Positions 1 through 12,174 of a stretch of DNA of 64,000 nucleotides are shown one piece after another. The translations under genes were made by a program, and so were the position numbers. Each line of letters starts with the position of its first letter. Positions within the stretch are counted from its first letter, which is position 1. The notes beneath the pieces were generated by a model. It was not told the origin of the DNA. It saw nothing but the letters and a program-made list of their open reading frames with translations, and searched no databases. This stretch comes from Channa striata. Its lineage: Eukaryota; Chordata; Actinopteri; Anabantiformes; Channidae. The stretch is from assembly GCA_033026295.1 (NCBI GenBank), contig CM065182.1:8928001-8992000 (forward strand), written 5' to 3'.

Positions 1-57
1 TACCTGGACATTTGGTGCTTAGACTTGTGTTTTTTTTTTTGCTTCTGGCTCTTTCAG

Positions 58-3000
58 GTTGCAGATCTGGCTGTGGCTCCTTTGACCATCACCTATGTCA
101 GAGAGAAAGTCATTGACTTCTCCAAGCCCTTTATGACCTTAGGCATCAGCATCCTTTACCGCAAGCCCAACGGCACCAATCCCGGCGTGTTCTCCTTCCT
201 TAATCCCCTGTCTCCGGACATCTGGATGTACGTGCTGCTAGCCTGCATAGGAGTTAGCTGTGTGCTCTTTGTGATTGCAAGGTGAGAAGATGGATTGATG
301 CTTGTGATAATGAGATGATGTATGATGGAATAAAAAATAAAGCAGGGTTGTAGTAGAGTGTATTGAAGGATATATAAATGTGGATAGGTTCATCGAGTGA
401 CCATTGCCAGGATCACTTTTACCCCAAGCTCTTATGACAAAACTTTGGGTAAAAATATGAGAGCAAAGCAGAAAGAAATTGTGGAGGCTCTGAGCATTTT
501 TCATAAAATACAAACTCATGCCTGATGTATGAGACTATAACTCAAATTTCTACTGGTGTATAGCTATTCTAAAATAACCACAAATATGCTTTTAGCCGCC
601 TGTCAGCTGCTACGTAGGCTTTCATTGTCGTTAAGTAACCAAGAGTAATTGTCAGCTTGCTGTTCTCCTCCCTCTCAAGTTCTGTATGAAATCCTTGCAA
701 GCAGGCTGCACTTAACAACCCGTATGAGAAATAGATTTGTTATGAAAATCAAAATGCAAATCAAGGTGAACTTTAGATCACACTAAAAGAACTGGGAAGG
801 CTGCAATGAAGCAAAGTGCATAACTAGTGTGCTCCCAAGTCAAGAATAGCTGCAGTGCATTTCTTGTATATTTGACCGACCATTAATCACGTTCCCTTTT
901 TTTTCTTTTATGTCTTGCAGGTTTACCCCATACGAGTGGTACAACCCACACCCATGCAACCCGTCCTCGACTCTCATACAGAACAATTTCACTTTACTCA
1001 ACAGTTTCTGGTTTGGTGTAGGAGCTCTCATGCGGCAGGGTACAGTAAAAACTTTTGATGTCTGCAGCATTTCCTTCTGTTCCGGCACCAGACAGTGCCG
1101 TTTGCCTCGGTTTTCCCAAATGGTCACAAACCACCGTTTTTAAATCGAACAATGCTTTTGTTTAAAGGAGAATTCCTGTAATTAATAGTTGTATTTAAGT
1201 TCAGTGTTACAAAAAACGTGTTAAGTCTAACAGACATGTTAAATACATTTATCTCATGCTGTTGTCTTTCTTAAATTGTCCATGTATATTAGTTTTTATG
1301 GCTTTTCTCTGCTGGTGCATCGCAGCATTTCGCCTGTATACACATGTATGCACGTTAACAAGAGACTGGAACTGAGAAGTTTAAGTGTCCCAGACGATGC
1401 TAACATGTCTGATGAGTATTTCAGCCTTAGTTATTTCACCTTTCACGCCACAAGAGTGCAGGACTTACTACCATTACATGTTGCTATGCTTGATGTAAAA
1501 TAATATACAGTATCTTGTCATCTCTAAACTTAGAATTTACGAACTCAAGAATAGTTTTTAATTTAACGTTACAGCATGCAATTACATATGAATTTTGTAG
1601 GTTTAAAGCTACAGTAGCCTACAGAACTTCTAATACTTTTAGTTGAATTATGATCATATGCCAATATTTTCATTGTTTTTGTTTTAACACAACTATTACG
1701 AACATGCTGAATAAATGCTGGAACCAGAACAGCAGAGGCGTAGTTAGCAACTAGCAGCCCAGTTTATCCGGTAAAAGAACAGGTATTTTCCTCCTCAGTT
1801 ATAGTGGAAACATTTACTAAGACTCTTATAGACTAAGGGCTTCAAAGACCACCAGGCCTTTGCTGTAGGGGCGTCCAGTGAACTTTCTCTACAGTCCTAA
1901 ATTTTCTGAAAAGCTGTTTAACTTTTAACATCAATATTTGCCTCCTTGCATGTAGCCTCGATTGATCCCTATAAATTGCAGCTATACCCTGTCATGTGAA
2001 TAATGCATCACTTCATATGAACATAACCTCCCCTCCAGGCAGGAGATTCGGGCTGGATAAATCAGACACTCAACTCGCTACTGACAACCAGTCCACAGCA
2101 AAACAACATTGTTGATGAAATGTTTAGTTTAGTTTCTCAGTTCTGCAAAAGTACACCAGAATGAATATTTTTCATTTTTGTTTTTTAGATGGACACACGA
2201 ACTGCACTTACACCACTACTCCTCTGGTTGTACCCTAGTTATCTAAGTGCCGTCTTTTCCTACATTATCAACATTTTCTAACCTCTCCAACTCTAATCCT
2301 TAATCGCTCTCTCCTCTTTAAAACCTTTACATTTTAAGCTCTTTTTGTAACCTCTTGTCCCCCATCACTCTGCTTCCAGGCTCAGAGCTGATGCCAAAGG
2401 CTCTATCCACCCGTATAGTTGGTGGTATCTGGTGGTTCTTTACCTTAATCATTATCTCCTCCTACACCGCCAACTTGGCTGCCTTCCTCACTGTGGAACG
2501 AATGGATGCGCCTATCGACTCGGCAGATGACCTGGCAAAGCAGACCAGGATTGAATACGGGGCAGTGAGGGATGGATCGACCATGACCTTCTTCAAGGTA
2601 AAGTTGGCGTAGGCTTCACACAAGTAGTAGCTAAAATGATTCAGTATTTGTAAATGTTTTTTCAGAAGTGAATTCATGTCATATTGTTGATCCTGTCAAA
2701 TGATCCTGTGCCCATGGGTGAAATTTTTAAATACATTGCTATAGTAATTCACTGAAAGCCCTTATTCATCTACAATTTCCCATATAAATATATATATTAA
2801 AGAAATACATATTAATCTGAATATTCCCTTTAAGAAATATTTATCTTTCAGTAAAATCAAGAAGTTTTATTGTAAAGGCAGTTAGCCATGCAGCCCTTTT
2901 GGATAGTTTGGATAGAAAACTTTCTCAATAATTATTTTAACGGCAATTCTATAATCTCAAGTGCAAACTGAGATGTTTTTATGAAAAGCAAACAAAGTAG

Positions 3001-6000
3001 ACCCCTGATTAATCCTGTGTTCATGCAACATTTTTATAGTTAAAAGTGGAATACAGCTGCATCTTTGACAGACTCTGAGAAAATGACTTTTATTGGATGA
3101 TATGGATGCATCGCGAGGTGAACACACTCTATCACAGGAAGGAGAGAAAAGTGCTGGGGTTTGTGTTATGGGGTGTCTGTGCAGAAGATAAACCTTCACT
3201 AACTTATTAGTCCGTATTATTTAATTTATTGTTGTACTTGTGTCCTCAGTCAGGACTGTCACTTCCTTCGCGCGTTGCCGCCCATTTTCGCTGCATCCTG
3301 GTGGCTCAGCAGGGGTGATCCGTGCAGGGCTTTATCCTCCCAGATTGCAGCCAGTGATTATGGCTGCCTGGATAGGAAGAAGCAGCCTGTGTTGATGGCT
3401 CGAACAAATTGAATCAGCTGGAAAAGATTTAGAACACAGCTGTCCCATTTTCTCTGACTGAGCAAGAAGAAACACAAACACACATATATCCACAGAGATT
3501 CACTCAGATTCACACACATCTGGCTCTTAACCTTATGATAGCATATGAATTAAAGGAAGTACATGTATTGTGTATATGTGCAGCCACAAACGCACGCACG
3601 CACACACAATTTAAAACGCGTGAGACATTTTACTAACTTTTGCTAATTTTGTCTCTTTTGGCAGAAGTCAAAGATCTCAACTTATGAGAAGATGTGGACG
3701 TTCATGAGCAGCAGGAAAAACACCGCGCTGGTGAAAAACAACAAGGAAGGCATCAACCGGGTGCTGACGACAGACTACGCCATGCTCATGGAGTCCACCA
3801 GCATCGAGTACATCAGCCAGAGAAACTGCAACCTCACACAGATCGGAGGGCTCATAGACTCAAAGGGCTACGGGGTGGGAACGCCAATTGGTAAGGAGAC
3901 TTCATCTTCGTCCGAAAGAGGACATTGAAGAACGCCAAAGACCAGTCAATCAAAATAACATCCACTAATTATTAAAATTTAATATAGACTAAAAAGGACA
4001 CAAGAGCTTCGTTGCATTGTGTTTTTGACCTGGTACTTTGAGGGGAAACATTTGAAGCTGTCTGAGCTCTTATGACTGTTATAGACTGCACAGATTTAGC
4101 CTCGAAGATGGCGAACGGTGAACGGTTTACCCCACAAATTACATTCATATAAACTCCTCTGAGAACATTTAAAGGCAACGAGGGCCCGGATAATTGTGTT
4201 ACTAGACTAGAAGTTTTAATCGAAGGCTTTAATTTATTTGCAATTTGCATATTTCTTCTTGAGGATTTCAAATACAAAGCTTCTATCAGTCTGTCATTTT
4301 TCCAGTGGAGGGTTCTTGTAGAGAACAGGGACATGACAGAGGAAAACCCTTCTATTTACTCTAGTAACAGACATGTATCCTCAACATGAAAATGCACTTT
4401 CTTAGTTCAAATTTAGTAGAACTATTTGCATATAAAATATTTCTTGAGGTACATTTAAAAAATCTAAACATCACAAATGCAAACTTTAGAACATTTATAT
4501 CCTCGATTTACAAAAAGATTCACAATAAATTTAATTTGTATTTATTTTACATATCTTTCTTTTTTCTCTCTCGTCAGGTTCTCCATACAGGGACAAAGTG
4601 ACCATTGCCATCCTTCAGCTGCAGGAGGAAGGGAAGCTGCACATGATGAAGGAGAAGTGGTGGAGGGGCAACGGCTGCCCAGAGGAGGACAACAAGGAGG
4701 CCAATGCTCTGGGTGTGGAAAACATCGGCGGTATCTTCATCGTCCTGGCGGCTGGTCTGGTTCTCTCGGTGTTCGTGGCTATCGGCGAGTTCATCTACAA
4801 GGCCCGCAGGAACGCTGACATCGAGGAGGTGAGTGAGGATGAGGAATGGCTGCTCCTGTGCTGAGTGATGAAGATGAATGACTGGATTTAAAGTTACTCT
4901 CCACTTTGAGGAAACTCCAGTTTGCACTGAAAAGTTTCTTTCAAAGTATCATTAAAGACAAGATGTGAATGAATTAATTGTATTGAAAGAAATTCAAATA
5001 TTTATGGTAATTTATCCTCAGATATTCAAATCTGAGTATGTTTTGTTTATTTTTCTTTTTTAGTCACTAATTAATATTTTCTAACTATAGAGCAGCATGT
5101 TAGATGCTGTTTGCTTGATCAGAATGAATTTCCCCAAAATCATATTTGCAGTTGCTGGTGTTGTCTTTGCAACATGAAAGTCACTAGATGGGTTTATAAC
5201 TTATCAGTGTCTGACAGAAACGATGAGTTGGCAGCTCCACACGACAGACAACCAAGCCATTCAATCATTATTATTTTTGATGCTTAAATATTTCCCCACA
5301 AGAAGTCATATACAGTATGACTCATGACACCAATGTGTTACCAGTCCTGGTTCCTCTTTTAAGTTATGTCTTCCATCTGTCAGCAGAGCATAAAATATGT
5401 GACTAAAATGACAAGTTATTTTAATCTTATTTAGAGGAAGCATGAGTTCTGTCTTTTCTTTAAAACAAGAACATTTCTTTCCGCACTTTCATCAAAAAAC
5501 AACAAAACAACAAAACCGTTTATACCACTCATTTGTTTGCATGCTTTTTGTTTTTGTTTTTATCAGAATATCCATTTTTTTCCCCTAATATATTTTGATA
5601 TCTGGTTTGTTGTCTTCTCCGTCCTGTTCTCTTTGCATGCTCGCCTCAGGCCTTTTGTTTCTTTTATGGCGTGCAGTCCCGTCAGTTTCAGCGCCGTGGT
5701 TCTACCTCGTCTTCTGGCACTTCCTTGTCCACCGATCTGGAGAGCGGCAGGCTACTGGGGGATGACACAGAATAGCCGCGGCGGCACGTTTACAGCACAT
5801 ACGATCTCTAGGTGATAGGTTTGTAACCAGGTGTCCCTCTGTCTGCCTCAGTGTACGTGCACGTGCGTCAGCCGATCCCAATCACCATTATCATTTTCCC
5901 CTCAACCGCTGACGTCATTGCTCCCTTGAAAGCGTGTTTCTTGTGGTTATAATCACTCATGTCAGCGTTCAGATGACTATAATCATCCTCTTACAGCTTG

Positions 6001-7777
6001 TCTTTGATCTGCACTTTTCTGGTACAGACAACAATCATAAGATTTTAAACTTAATTGATAAACACTATTAAACATTTCAATATGGGGCAGAGCTCTGGGC
6101 CCCTTGTTTTTTTTTTCTTTTTATTATTTGCACTAGTTAAGTCGCTTTCTAATATGAGTCCAAACTATTTCATTGTTGTCTCAGTAGGCATTTGTGTGTA
6201 CTTCGGAAGCAGCCTTCACATGCCTTTTGGGAAATCAAAAGATAGGAGAAGTTATTTGAATAGTTTCCTCCTCATTAAGCCCTTTGGTGGAGTGATCTGG
6301 TTGGCTGGAAGTCTGATAACAGTGATGGAACAACATGTCGCGTTAATATGCCCCCCGACACAGATGCTAGTGGTGACTGCAGGACATTTTAACTGAGGTA
6401 GTGATGGATGGGATCATAGAGGGATAAAGACTTTCAAGGTCATCACTGGTAACTGGACAGACTTTGTCATCCGGTTACCACGTGTTCCCGTTAAAGGGTG
6501 TAAAGTCAGTGCATATAAATTCATAATTTCAGCCACTAAAATAGGAAGATATATTAGTAAGTAAGAGCGGAATCAACTGTTTTTGGATGAGGTGTTTTTT
6601 TGCTCTGATGTTTCTGTATCCAGAGGGGAATCTCACATATACTGGGGCTGCCAGGTGTCAGGAATATCTAATCACGGGATGATAAATTGGTTTTCATTTC
6701 ATACTTGACTCAGCTCCTGTTTGTTATGTATATTTTAGGTTTTCGGGATGTTCAGACAAGTTCACAAAACACGGCTTTACTCTGTGTGTCTTTTGGGGAT
6801 TTGTTACAAGGTGGTCCTTCCCACTGACTCTGAGCCTTAGCGGTGTTCATGGGAAACCCGGCAGGAAACAGATTTATTTGAGGAGCCTTAGGAGAAGCCT
6901 GAGGATGAAAGAGGAAGACCTTCTGTGGCCCTCGGATGCACAGACCTACAGATACAAATAGGGTGACTTTGTGCTGCGAATGATGACTTCCAAATACGCT
7001 CAGTGGGCACAACTCTCTGGAGGAGAGAAATATAAAAGGGAAATAAATATGATCGAAGATTAATGAGTTTAATGCAATGGATTATTCTGCAGAATCAAAT
7101 AAGCCTGAGGCTTCTCATTTCAGATGGTCCTCTGTTTGATAATTTGAAATAATTACCATATTATGAATTCATAGCTCCTTGTGTTAGGATGAAGCATTTT
7201 TTCTCTTCATCTTGTGTCTATGTAATTGGATTTCACGATGAAACAACAGAGTTCAGGTTTCTTTAACAACTCCTTCTGATAAATGTCATCTCTGGTGTTT
7301 GTGTGGTCAAACTGCAGGGCTGACCTTTAGGCTCTGGCTGCCTCACGTCCAGCTGTAAGCACCTCGAGGAAGCCACGGCTAACTAATAAAAGCTAAAAAA
7401 ATGCTTTTACCTTTGGTTTATAGTTAAAATATATGGTCTTTCAGTTGATGCCTGTGTCCTGTACAGAAACTTTGTAGCAGCAGCTGTGCATTAGCACATT
7501 CAGACAGACTTGAAACTTCTCGCCAAAGGCTGTAATGGTCAAAAAGACTTTCGTGGAAGTCAGATGTATTCGTGTCCTAACCCAGGGCTCTAACTGTTCT
7601 CTCTGACAGCGTGTGTCCTTTAGCACCATGATGGAGGACTTGGGCATCTCCTTGCAGTGCTACAAAGACATTCGGAGGAGGCCGCGTCCGCACAGCAGGG
7701 CAAGTTCAGCCTGCATCTTCTGTCAACCAAAACGTGCTGCCAAGACGGAGGGAGGGCGGCGAGACTCCAGCACTTGA
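58..7777 (+). CDS. grik1: Kainate-type ionotropic glutamate receptor GluK1, 3' part of gene (5' exons lie left of the window)
   Basis: Ligand-gated cation channel subunit of excitatory synapses in the plasma membrane. Exons seen, with consensus splice sites: 58-281, 921-1039, 2380-2597, 3665-3890, 4578-4828, then alternative last exons 5650-5775 or 7610-7777. In order they encode the end of the ligand-binding S1 lobe (REKVIDFSKPFMTLGISILY), M1, the re-entrant pore loop (FWFGVGALMRQG), M3 with the gating motif SYTANLAAFL, the S2 lobe, M4 (GGIFIVLAAGLVLSVFVAIG) and the cytoplasmic tail. Reading frame is continuous across all joins. GluK1 is preferred over GluK2/3 because of VRDGSTMTFFK, MESTSIEY, GVENIGG and a DIEE-AFCFFYG tail. 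M1 reads MYVLLACIG, so the two GluK2 M1 editing positions are valine and cysteine here, as in mammalian GluK1. Which teleost paralogue (a or b) cannot be decided from this sequence. Confidence 0.96.
921..1039 (+). CDS. grik1: grik1 pore-loop exon with genomic arginine at the Q/R site
   Basis: Internal exon of 119 bases between a tgtcttgcag acceptor and a gtacag donor. It encodes TPYEWYNPHPCNP, the linker NNFTLLNSFWFG and the pore helix GALM followed by R-Q-G. The codon at 1033-1035 is CGG (Arg). In mammalian GRIK1 the genome has CAG (Gln) there and ADAR editing converts it to CGG in part of the mRNA. Frame is fixed by both splice junctions (AG|G = Arg before Phe-Thr-Pro, and G|GC = Gly before Ser-Glu-Leu-Met), so the arginine call does not depend on an uncertain start. 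Confidence 0.95.
5650..5775 (+). CDS. grik1: grik1 alternative terminal exon A (AFCFFYG-type cytoplasmic tail)
   Basis: After the phase-0 donor at 4828 (GAG|gtgagt), splicing to the tcgcctcag acceptor at 5649 gives AFCFFYGVQSRQ, then GTSLSTDLESGRLLG, and a TAG stop at 5773-5775. This matches the mammalian GRIK1 tail that begins AFCFFYGLQ and contains GTTLSTDLECGKL. The tail is somewhat shorter than the mammalian one. It governs trafficking and partner binding rather than gating. If the 4828 donor is not used, translation continues for 11 codons into the intron to a TGA at 4862-4864; I take that as read-through, not an isoform. Confidence 0.85.
   Translation, partial: AFCFFYGVQSRQFQRRGSTSSSGTSLSTDLESGRLLGDDTE
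7610..7777 (+). CDS. grik1: grik1 alternative terminal exon B (MMEDLGISL-type cytoplasmic tail)
   Basis: A pyrimidine-rich acceptor (ctctaactgttctctctgacag) opens a phase-0 exon encoding RVSFSTMMEDLGISLQCY, then a very basic stretch (DIRRRPRPHSR) and a stop at 7775-7777. It corresponds to the mammalian GRIK1 tail containing CLSFNAIMEELGISLKNQKK, and to the EELRMSL tail of GRIK2. It is mutually exclusive with the exon at 5650-5775. A polyadenylation signal follows about 180 bases later. Confidence 0.85.
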   Translation, partial: RVSFSTMMEDLGISLQCYKDIRRRPRPHSRASSACIFCQPKRAAKTEGGRRDSST

Positions 7778-7959
7778 AACACGTGAAAAAACTGCCGTGT
7801 GATAGCTCTCCACCTCGTTGTGGGCCACGAAATGAAAAAAAAAACTGTTTCCTCATCATCCCGGTCTCTATGCTCTATGTGTATGGATATACGTGTACTT
7901 TAAGCTTTACACTTTATATGTAGTTTGCAAAATCTTGGCCTTGTTTCAACAATAATATG

Positions 7960-7965
7960 AATAAA
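7960..7965 (+). terminator. grik1: Polyadenylation signal AATAAA, likely grik1 3' end
   Basis: Canonical AATAAA 183 bases beyond the stop of the distal grik1 terminal exon. It probably defines the 3' UTR of the long-tail transcript. A separate signal for the shorter tail was not pinned down. Confidence 0.5.
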
Positions 7966-10900
7966 AATAATGCTAAAAGAGCTAATTAAGAAATTGATGA
8001 ATAGCAGCTCTGTTAGTACAAACCTTTGCTGTTCCCTCATGGCTGTAGTTTGCAGTGTTGGATCTGCACACTTTATATATGTATATAAACTGCCATTGTG
8101 TATGACAACTTCACAAATTTTCAGAGTAAAAAAGATTTTTGCATTTTTTTAAATCGTCGTCCGATCTGTTGTTGTTGTTTGCGGTTGGCAGCGTCTTTCT
8201 TTGTGTGGCTACTGGCAGGGAGAAAAGATTCCGAACGGATCGCTTATCCAGCCCTCACCCGTGAAAAGAGATAAGGACTTCTAAGGGAAGTCAGGAACAC
8301 ACCTGCTGTTTTATATCCTCCAAGACGTCAAACCTCACACACACACACACAATCGAGCTTTCAGATGCACGTAGCCTCACAAATGCTTGTGATCATTAAA
8401 TGTTGCTGTCTGGGCAGAAGAGGAAGGAAATGGCAAAGGGGAAGGAAACACAAAATGAGAAGCAAGTGTTATATCCTCTGGAGGTCAAGGACAAGACACC
8501 ATTTCCTTGTTCCTCTGAGAGTAACTGTCTTGTTTTTCCAAGTCTTTTTTTTTTTTTTTTTTTCTGTTTGCAGTTGTCGATTTTGAAGCCTGAGGGGGGA
8601 GATCTCGTCTCCCAATAGTGACGCAGGGTCCCAGTGGATGTGTGCATTAAATTCAGTTGTTAACTGTCATTTTCTACTTTATATTAGTTACCTACCAGCA
8701 AATGGTTTAAGGCATTCGACTTTAATATGAATTACCATCCGCAGACACAACCTTAATAATTTTTCTACTTGAGCTCTGCATTTACACACATAGCGACAAA
8801 AGTTTCTTCTATAAGTGTCAGATTTGAAAACGACATGTTTTTTTGTATTCGCCACTCAGACGAACCAATTTAAACCGAGTAGATCACTAACAGCAGGTAA
8901 ACAGAGCGAGGAATGAAAATGTTCTCGGCGGCCTCGGCAGGGTTGTGTCTCCGCAGCACGAATACATCTACGCCAATGAAACACACCCCCACTGAAATTT
9001 AGATTGGACTCTTTCATCAGGACGTGCAGCAGAATAATCTTCTCGGACACTTCCTCACATGCAAACGCATGGAGATGACACCACCACACATTTGTCCTAA
9101 AATACATATTTTCCTGCGTCCTCCTCATTTGCCGCGTGTTCTGTGCTTCATGCTACATTACCTGCCTCCTCATACCCTCAGGTTTGTTTATGCTTTTTGA
9201 AGCTGACCTTAGGGTAAAATAAATTCATCAAAAATGAAGAGGAACCTGAGAGCTCAGTCGTGCTCCTTGTCTCTAGTAGCTCTTACTGAAGCCGTTTAAT
9301 CTCCTCTCCTCGGCAGCACCTGTGCGTTCAGTGATCCTGTCCTCCTTTCACCCCTTTACTCTCACTGCACACCTGCTCATCCTGACGTGTACTTCAGTGT
9401 GTGTTCAGTCACAAGAGACTCTTATTTCATCTGTAAAATCTGAATCAAGTCAAATATACTATAATTTAACACATGCTCATACACACAATGTTTAAGGCAG
9501 GAAGCATCTCAAACCACTTCATGATGAATAGTGACATGACTTTCAAAACTGGCCTCTCCAGCTTTTAGCAGGCATTGCAATGACATTTCAAACAGGACAA
9601 GAGCAATAAACGGATAAATACTTTAGAAATTACTCGAGTCAGAGGTTTACTTGTGACATTTCTTTCAGTGGAATGTGTGCGCGTTGTTTGTGTGCATCCT
9701 AGGAGAACTAGACTGAGCTTTTCTTAATCTCTTCATGTAATGAGTTTTCTCTTTTTTGGTATTCAGATTAATTCTGGGATTGGGCTCAGTCCAATGTAAT
9801 AGCGTTTGGTTGTCTCTAATCTCCTAACCCCATAATTCTTAATCAAAACCCAGGGCAGTATTTTTTTATCATTATCTAATCCATCATGAATGAGGCCATG
9901 GATTTACAACCCTGACCTTGGCGTTCTGATCTGCCGAGCAGCACTCTCCTCCTTTCCAAACCTGAAATGATTGCACCTGAACTCCGCTTTGTTTTTGAGC
10001 AATATTTCTGAGCTCCAGGTGAACTGTCTTCACCTGTGTTCGTAACCTTGTTTGTTTCACCCAAAGAAACTATTTGTCTCGGTGGAAAATTGGCCTCAGC
10101 TCTGGCTGTGGTGGAGATGCGAACGGGAGATTGTTCTGTTGAGGTCAAAGATTATATGAAGGATACCTCTAGCAGAGATGAAAAGGGTGAGGTTAAAAGA
10201 AAAATTGGGGAAGGTGAGCAAGATCTTCTACCGCCTTGGTAGCTCAAGGAGCCCATTGTTGGCATCTTAAACATGCACAGTCTATTTTCTCTATTCAACA
10301 AACCAGATAAAACCGTAGCAAGGCTAAATTTAGACAGGATCAATTTGACCCAGGGGTGGAGCTGGACGGGTGTTTTGAGGTGGCAATGGCCACCACCCAA
10401 ATCTGATTGGCCACCCCAGGGGCCACCCCCAGCCGGAGTGACAAGTTGGTGGGTATCTGCTGTAGAACTTGTAGTAAAAGAAGAAGGAACCAAATCTGAG
10501 GCTGAAAAAATCCATGTGATCACAAACAGATGCAAATTAGTTAACATAGATATCTTAGGTGGTTTCAAATATGATGTCGCAATAGAGCAAAGTGATTATC
10601 CCTGCAAGGAATGGATTTCTACTTTTTCCCCGCTGTTAATATTTAATGACTAATAAGAATTCAAAAAGATAGATAATGGTGTAGTAGCCTATTAATATTG
10701 AGTTTATAATCTCCAAAAATGTTGAGTTTAAACGTTTTTAAGAGTTTTCCAAATGTGCCTGTTTTGAGCACGTACTCCAGCCTCACTACTCCATTAAAAA
10801 TATCCTAGATCAGGCCCTGGTTCGATCAACTGAATTTCTGTGTAAAACAGTGGGGGGAAAAAACACAGTTTGCCTGAGAAAATACAAAATTTCCTTGCAG

Positions 10901-12170
10901 AATTTCCACCCATCTGTTTCTACTATTCCATGTATTATATAAATCCTTCAGGCCTGTCGAGTCTTTTTCATGTATCATTACACGAAGCTCCCAACTGCAC
11001 ATAATGTACAAGCACAGAAGAATCAAATCTTAAGTGTGACTCCAGAACAAAAGAGTGGCAGATGTTTGAGTGTGTCCCATCCATCATGATGGGATGAACA
11101 GTCTCTGGGGTTTATAAGCCAAGTTCTGTGTCAACAGCCTGTCAATGAAGACAAACGATAAGGAGGAGAAGTCGTGGAGGTGCAGACACTCATTTATCTG
11201 TGTGTGTCTCTCTCTGTCTTCCATTCTCAACATCTGAAAGCCTCGACTCGAAATGATGCAGAGAGGAATGCTGTCATCTGCTGGTGTGCAGGCGGAACGT
11301 CTCTGGCTGTAAAGTGAATCAGAACACAAGAAAACCCTGAACAGGAGTTCTTTCCCAGATTACCAGGGCCCAGCATGCTTTCCTTTCTTCTAAAGCTGTT
11401 CTTAAAGGCTTACAGTTATTACTGAATTATCATGATGCATAAGTCTGCTGCAGATTACATTAACATCAGCTTATGCACAGATATTTATGAATTGTGACAG
11501 ACATTTTTCTAGTTTTAATGTGAACTTGGTTGCCTGTTTTGGCTGCTTTGGATACACTCACTGGTGGATATTGTTGCTTTTTGCTGAAAATCCATTTTTT
11601 AAGCAAAATAAAAACAATATTGTTTACATTTATGGGAATTTGTCATAATATCAAATGGGTTTTAAAGCTGTTTATTATGATTAAGAACCACAATATCATC
11701 AAGTCTATCTGTAAAATGTTACTACAATAATATGGAGTATGGTTCAAATAAATAAGCTTTGAATTTTAATGAGCCTCTTTATAATAAAAAAACAGACAGG
11801 AATGGTTTATATCATTGCATGGTTCCATAAACACTGCCATAAAGCCCAGGGAGAGTGAGTGGCAGATATCCATTATATAGAGGCTTGATGTTGGTTGCTG
11901 TTTTACAATTGAAATATTATAATTTCATAATTGTGTATTATCTGATATAAAAGGAAGGAAGAAAACGACATGCCAGACTCCTCTCTACAGGGGCCAAACT
12001 CCAAAACCCATTGGATCCCGCACATCCCGCAGCCCTTGTTAAAACTTCGGACTCTGGTGCCACAAAAAAAATACAAATCCATAAATACACAAGTAAATAA
12101 ATAAGTGTCTGTGTTTGTGAGGACACGTTCTTCCTCAAGACCCATAATAGCAGGGGACGGGTCATTCTGA
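7966..12170. other. Intergenic stretch between grik1 and map3k7cl
   Basis: No exon-like coding sequence was found on either strand. The region contains short CA runs (near 8332-8352), a long poly-T (near 8545-8565) and one candidate decayed DNA transposon at 10351-10819. Open frames here are short, have no recognisable motif and lack paired splice sites. No claudin gene (human GRIK1 neighbours CLDN8/CLDN17) is visible. Confidence 0.6.
10351..10819. mobile_element. Candidate decayed non-autonomous hAT-like DNA transposon
   Basis: The segment begins CAGGGGTGGAGC and ends GATCAGGCCCTG, so both ends show CAGGG read inward. The flanking 8-mers atttgacc and gttcgatc agree at 5 of 8 positions, as a mutated 8-base target duplication would. 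Near the left end are short GGCCACC inverted motifs (about 10380-10430). No transposase is encoded: the 126-codon open frame that crosses it has no transposase motif. Family assignment rests only on end sequence and is tentative. Confidence 0.35.
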
Positions 12171-12174
12171 GCAA

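Noticed and set aside
4829..4864. grik1 ending at TGA 4862-4864
   Set aside because: This requires ignoring a strong gtgagt donor. Two downstream exons match known GluK1 tails.
5537..5815. 92-codon open frame over the proximal grik1 tail exon
   Set aside because: Out of frame with the spliced exon, which matches the GRIK1 tail in the other frame.
10273..10653. 126-codon open frame between grik1 and map3k7cl
   Set aside because: It crosses the boundary of the candidate transposon and has no protein motif.
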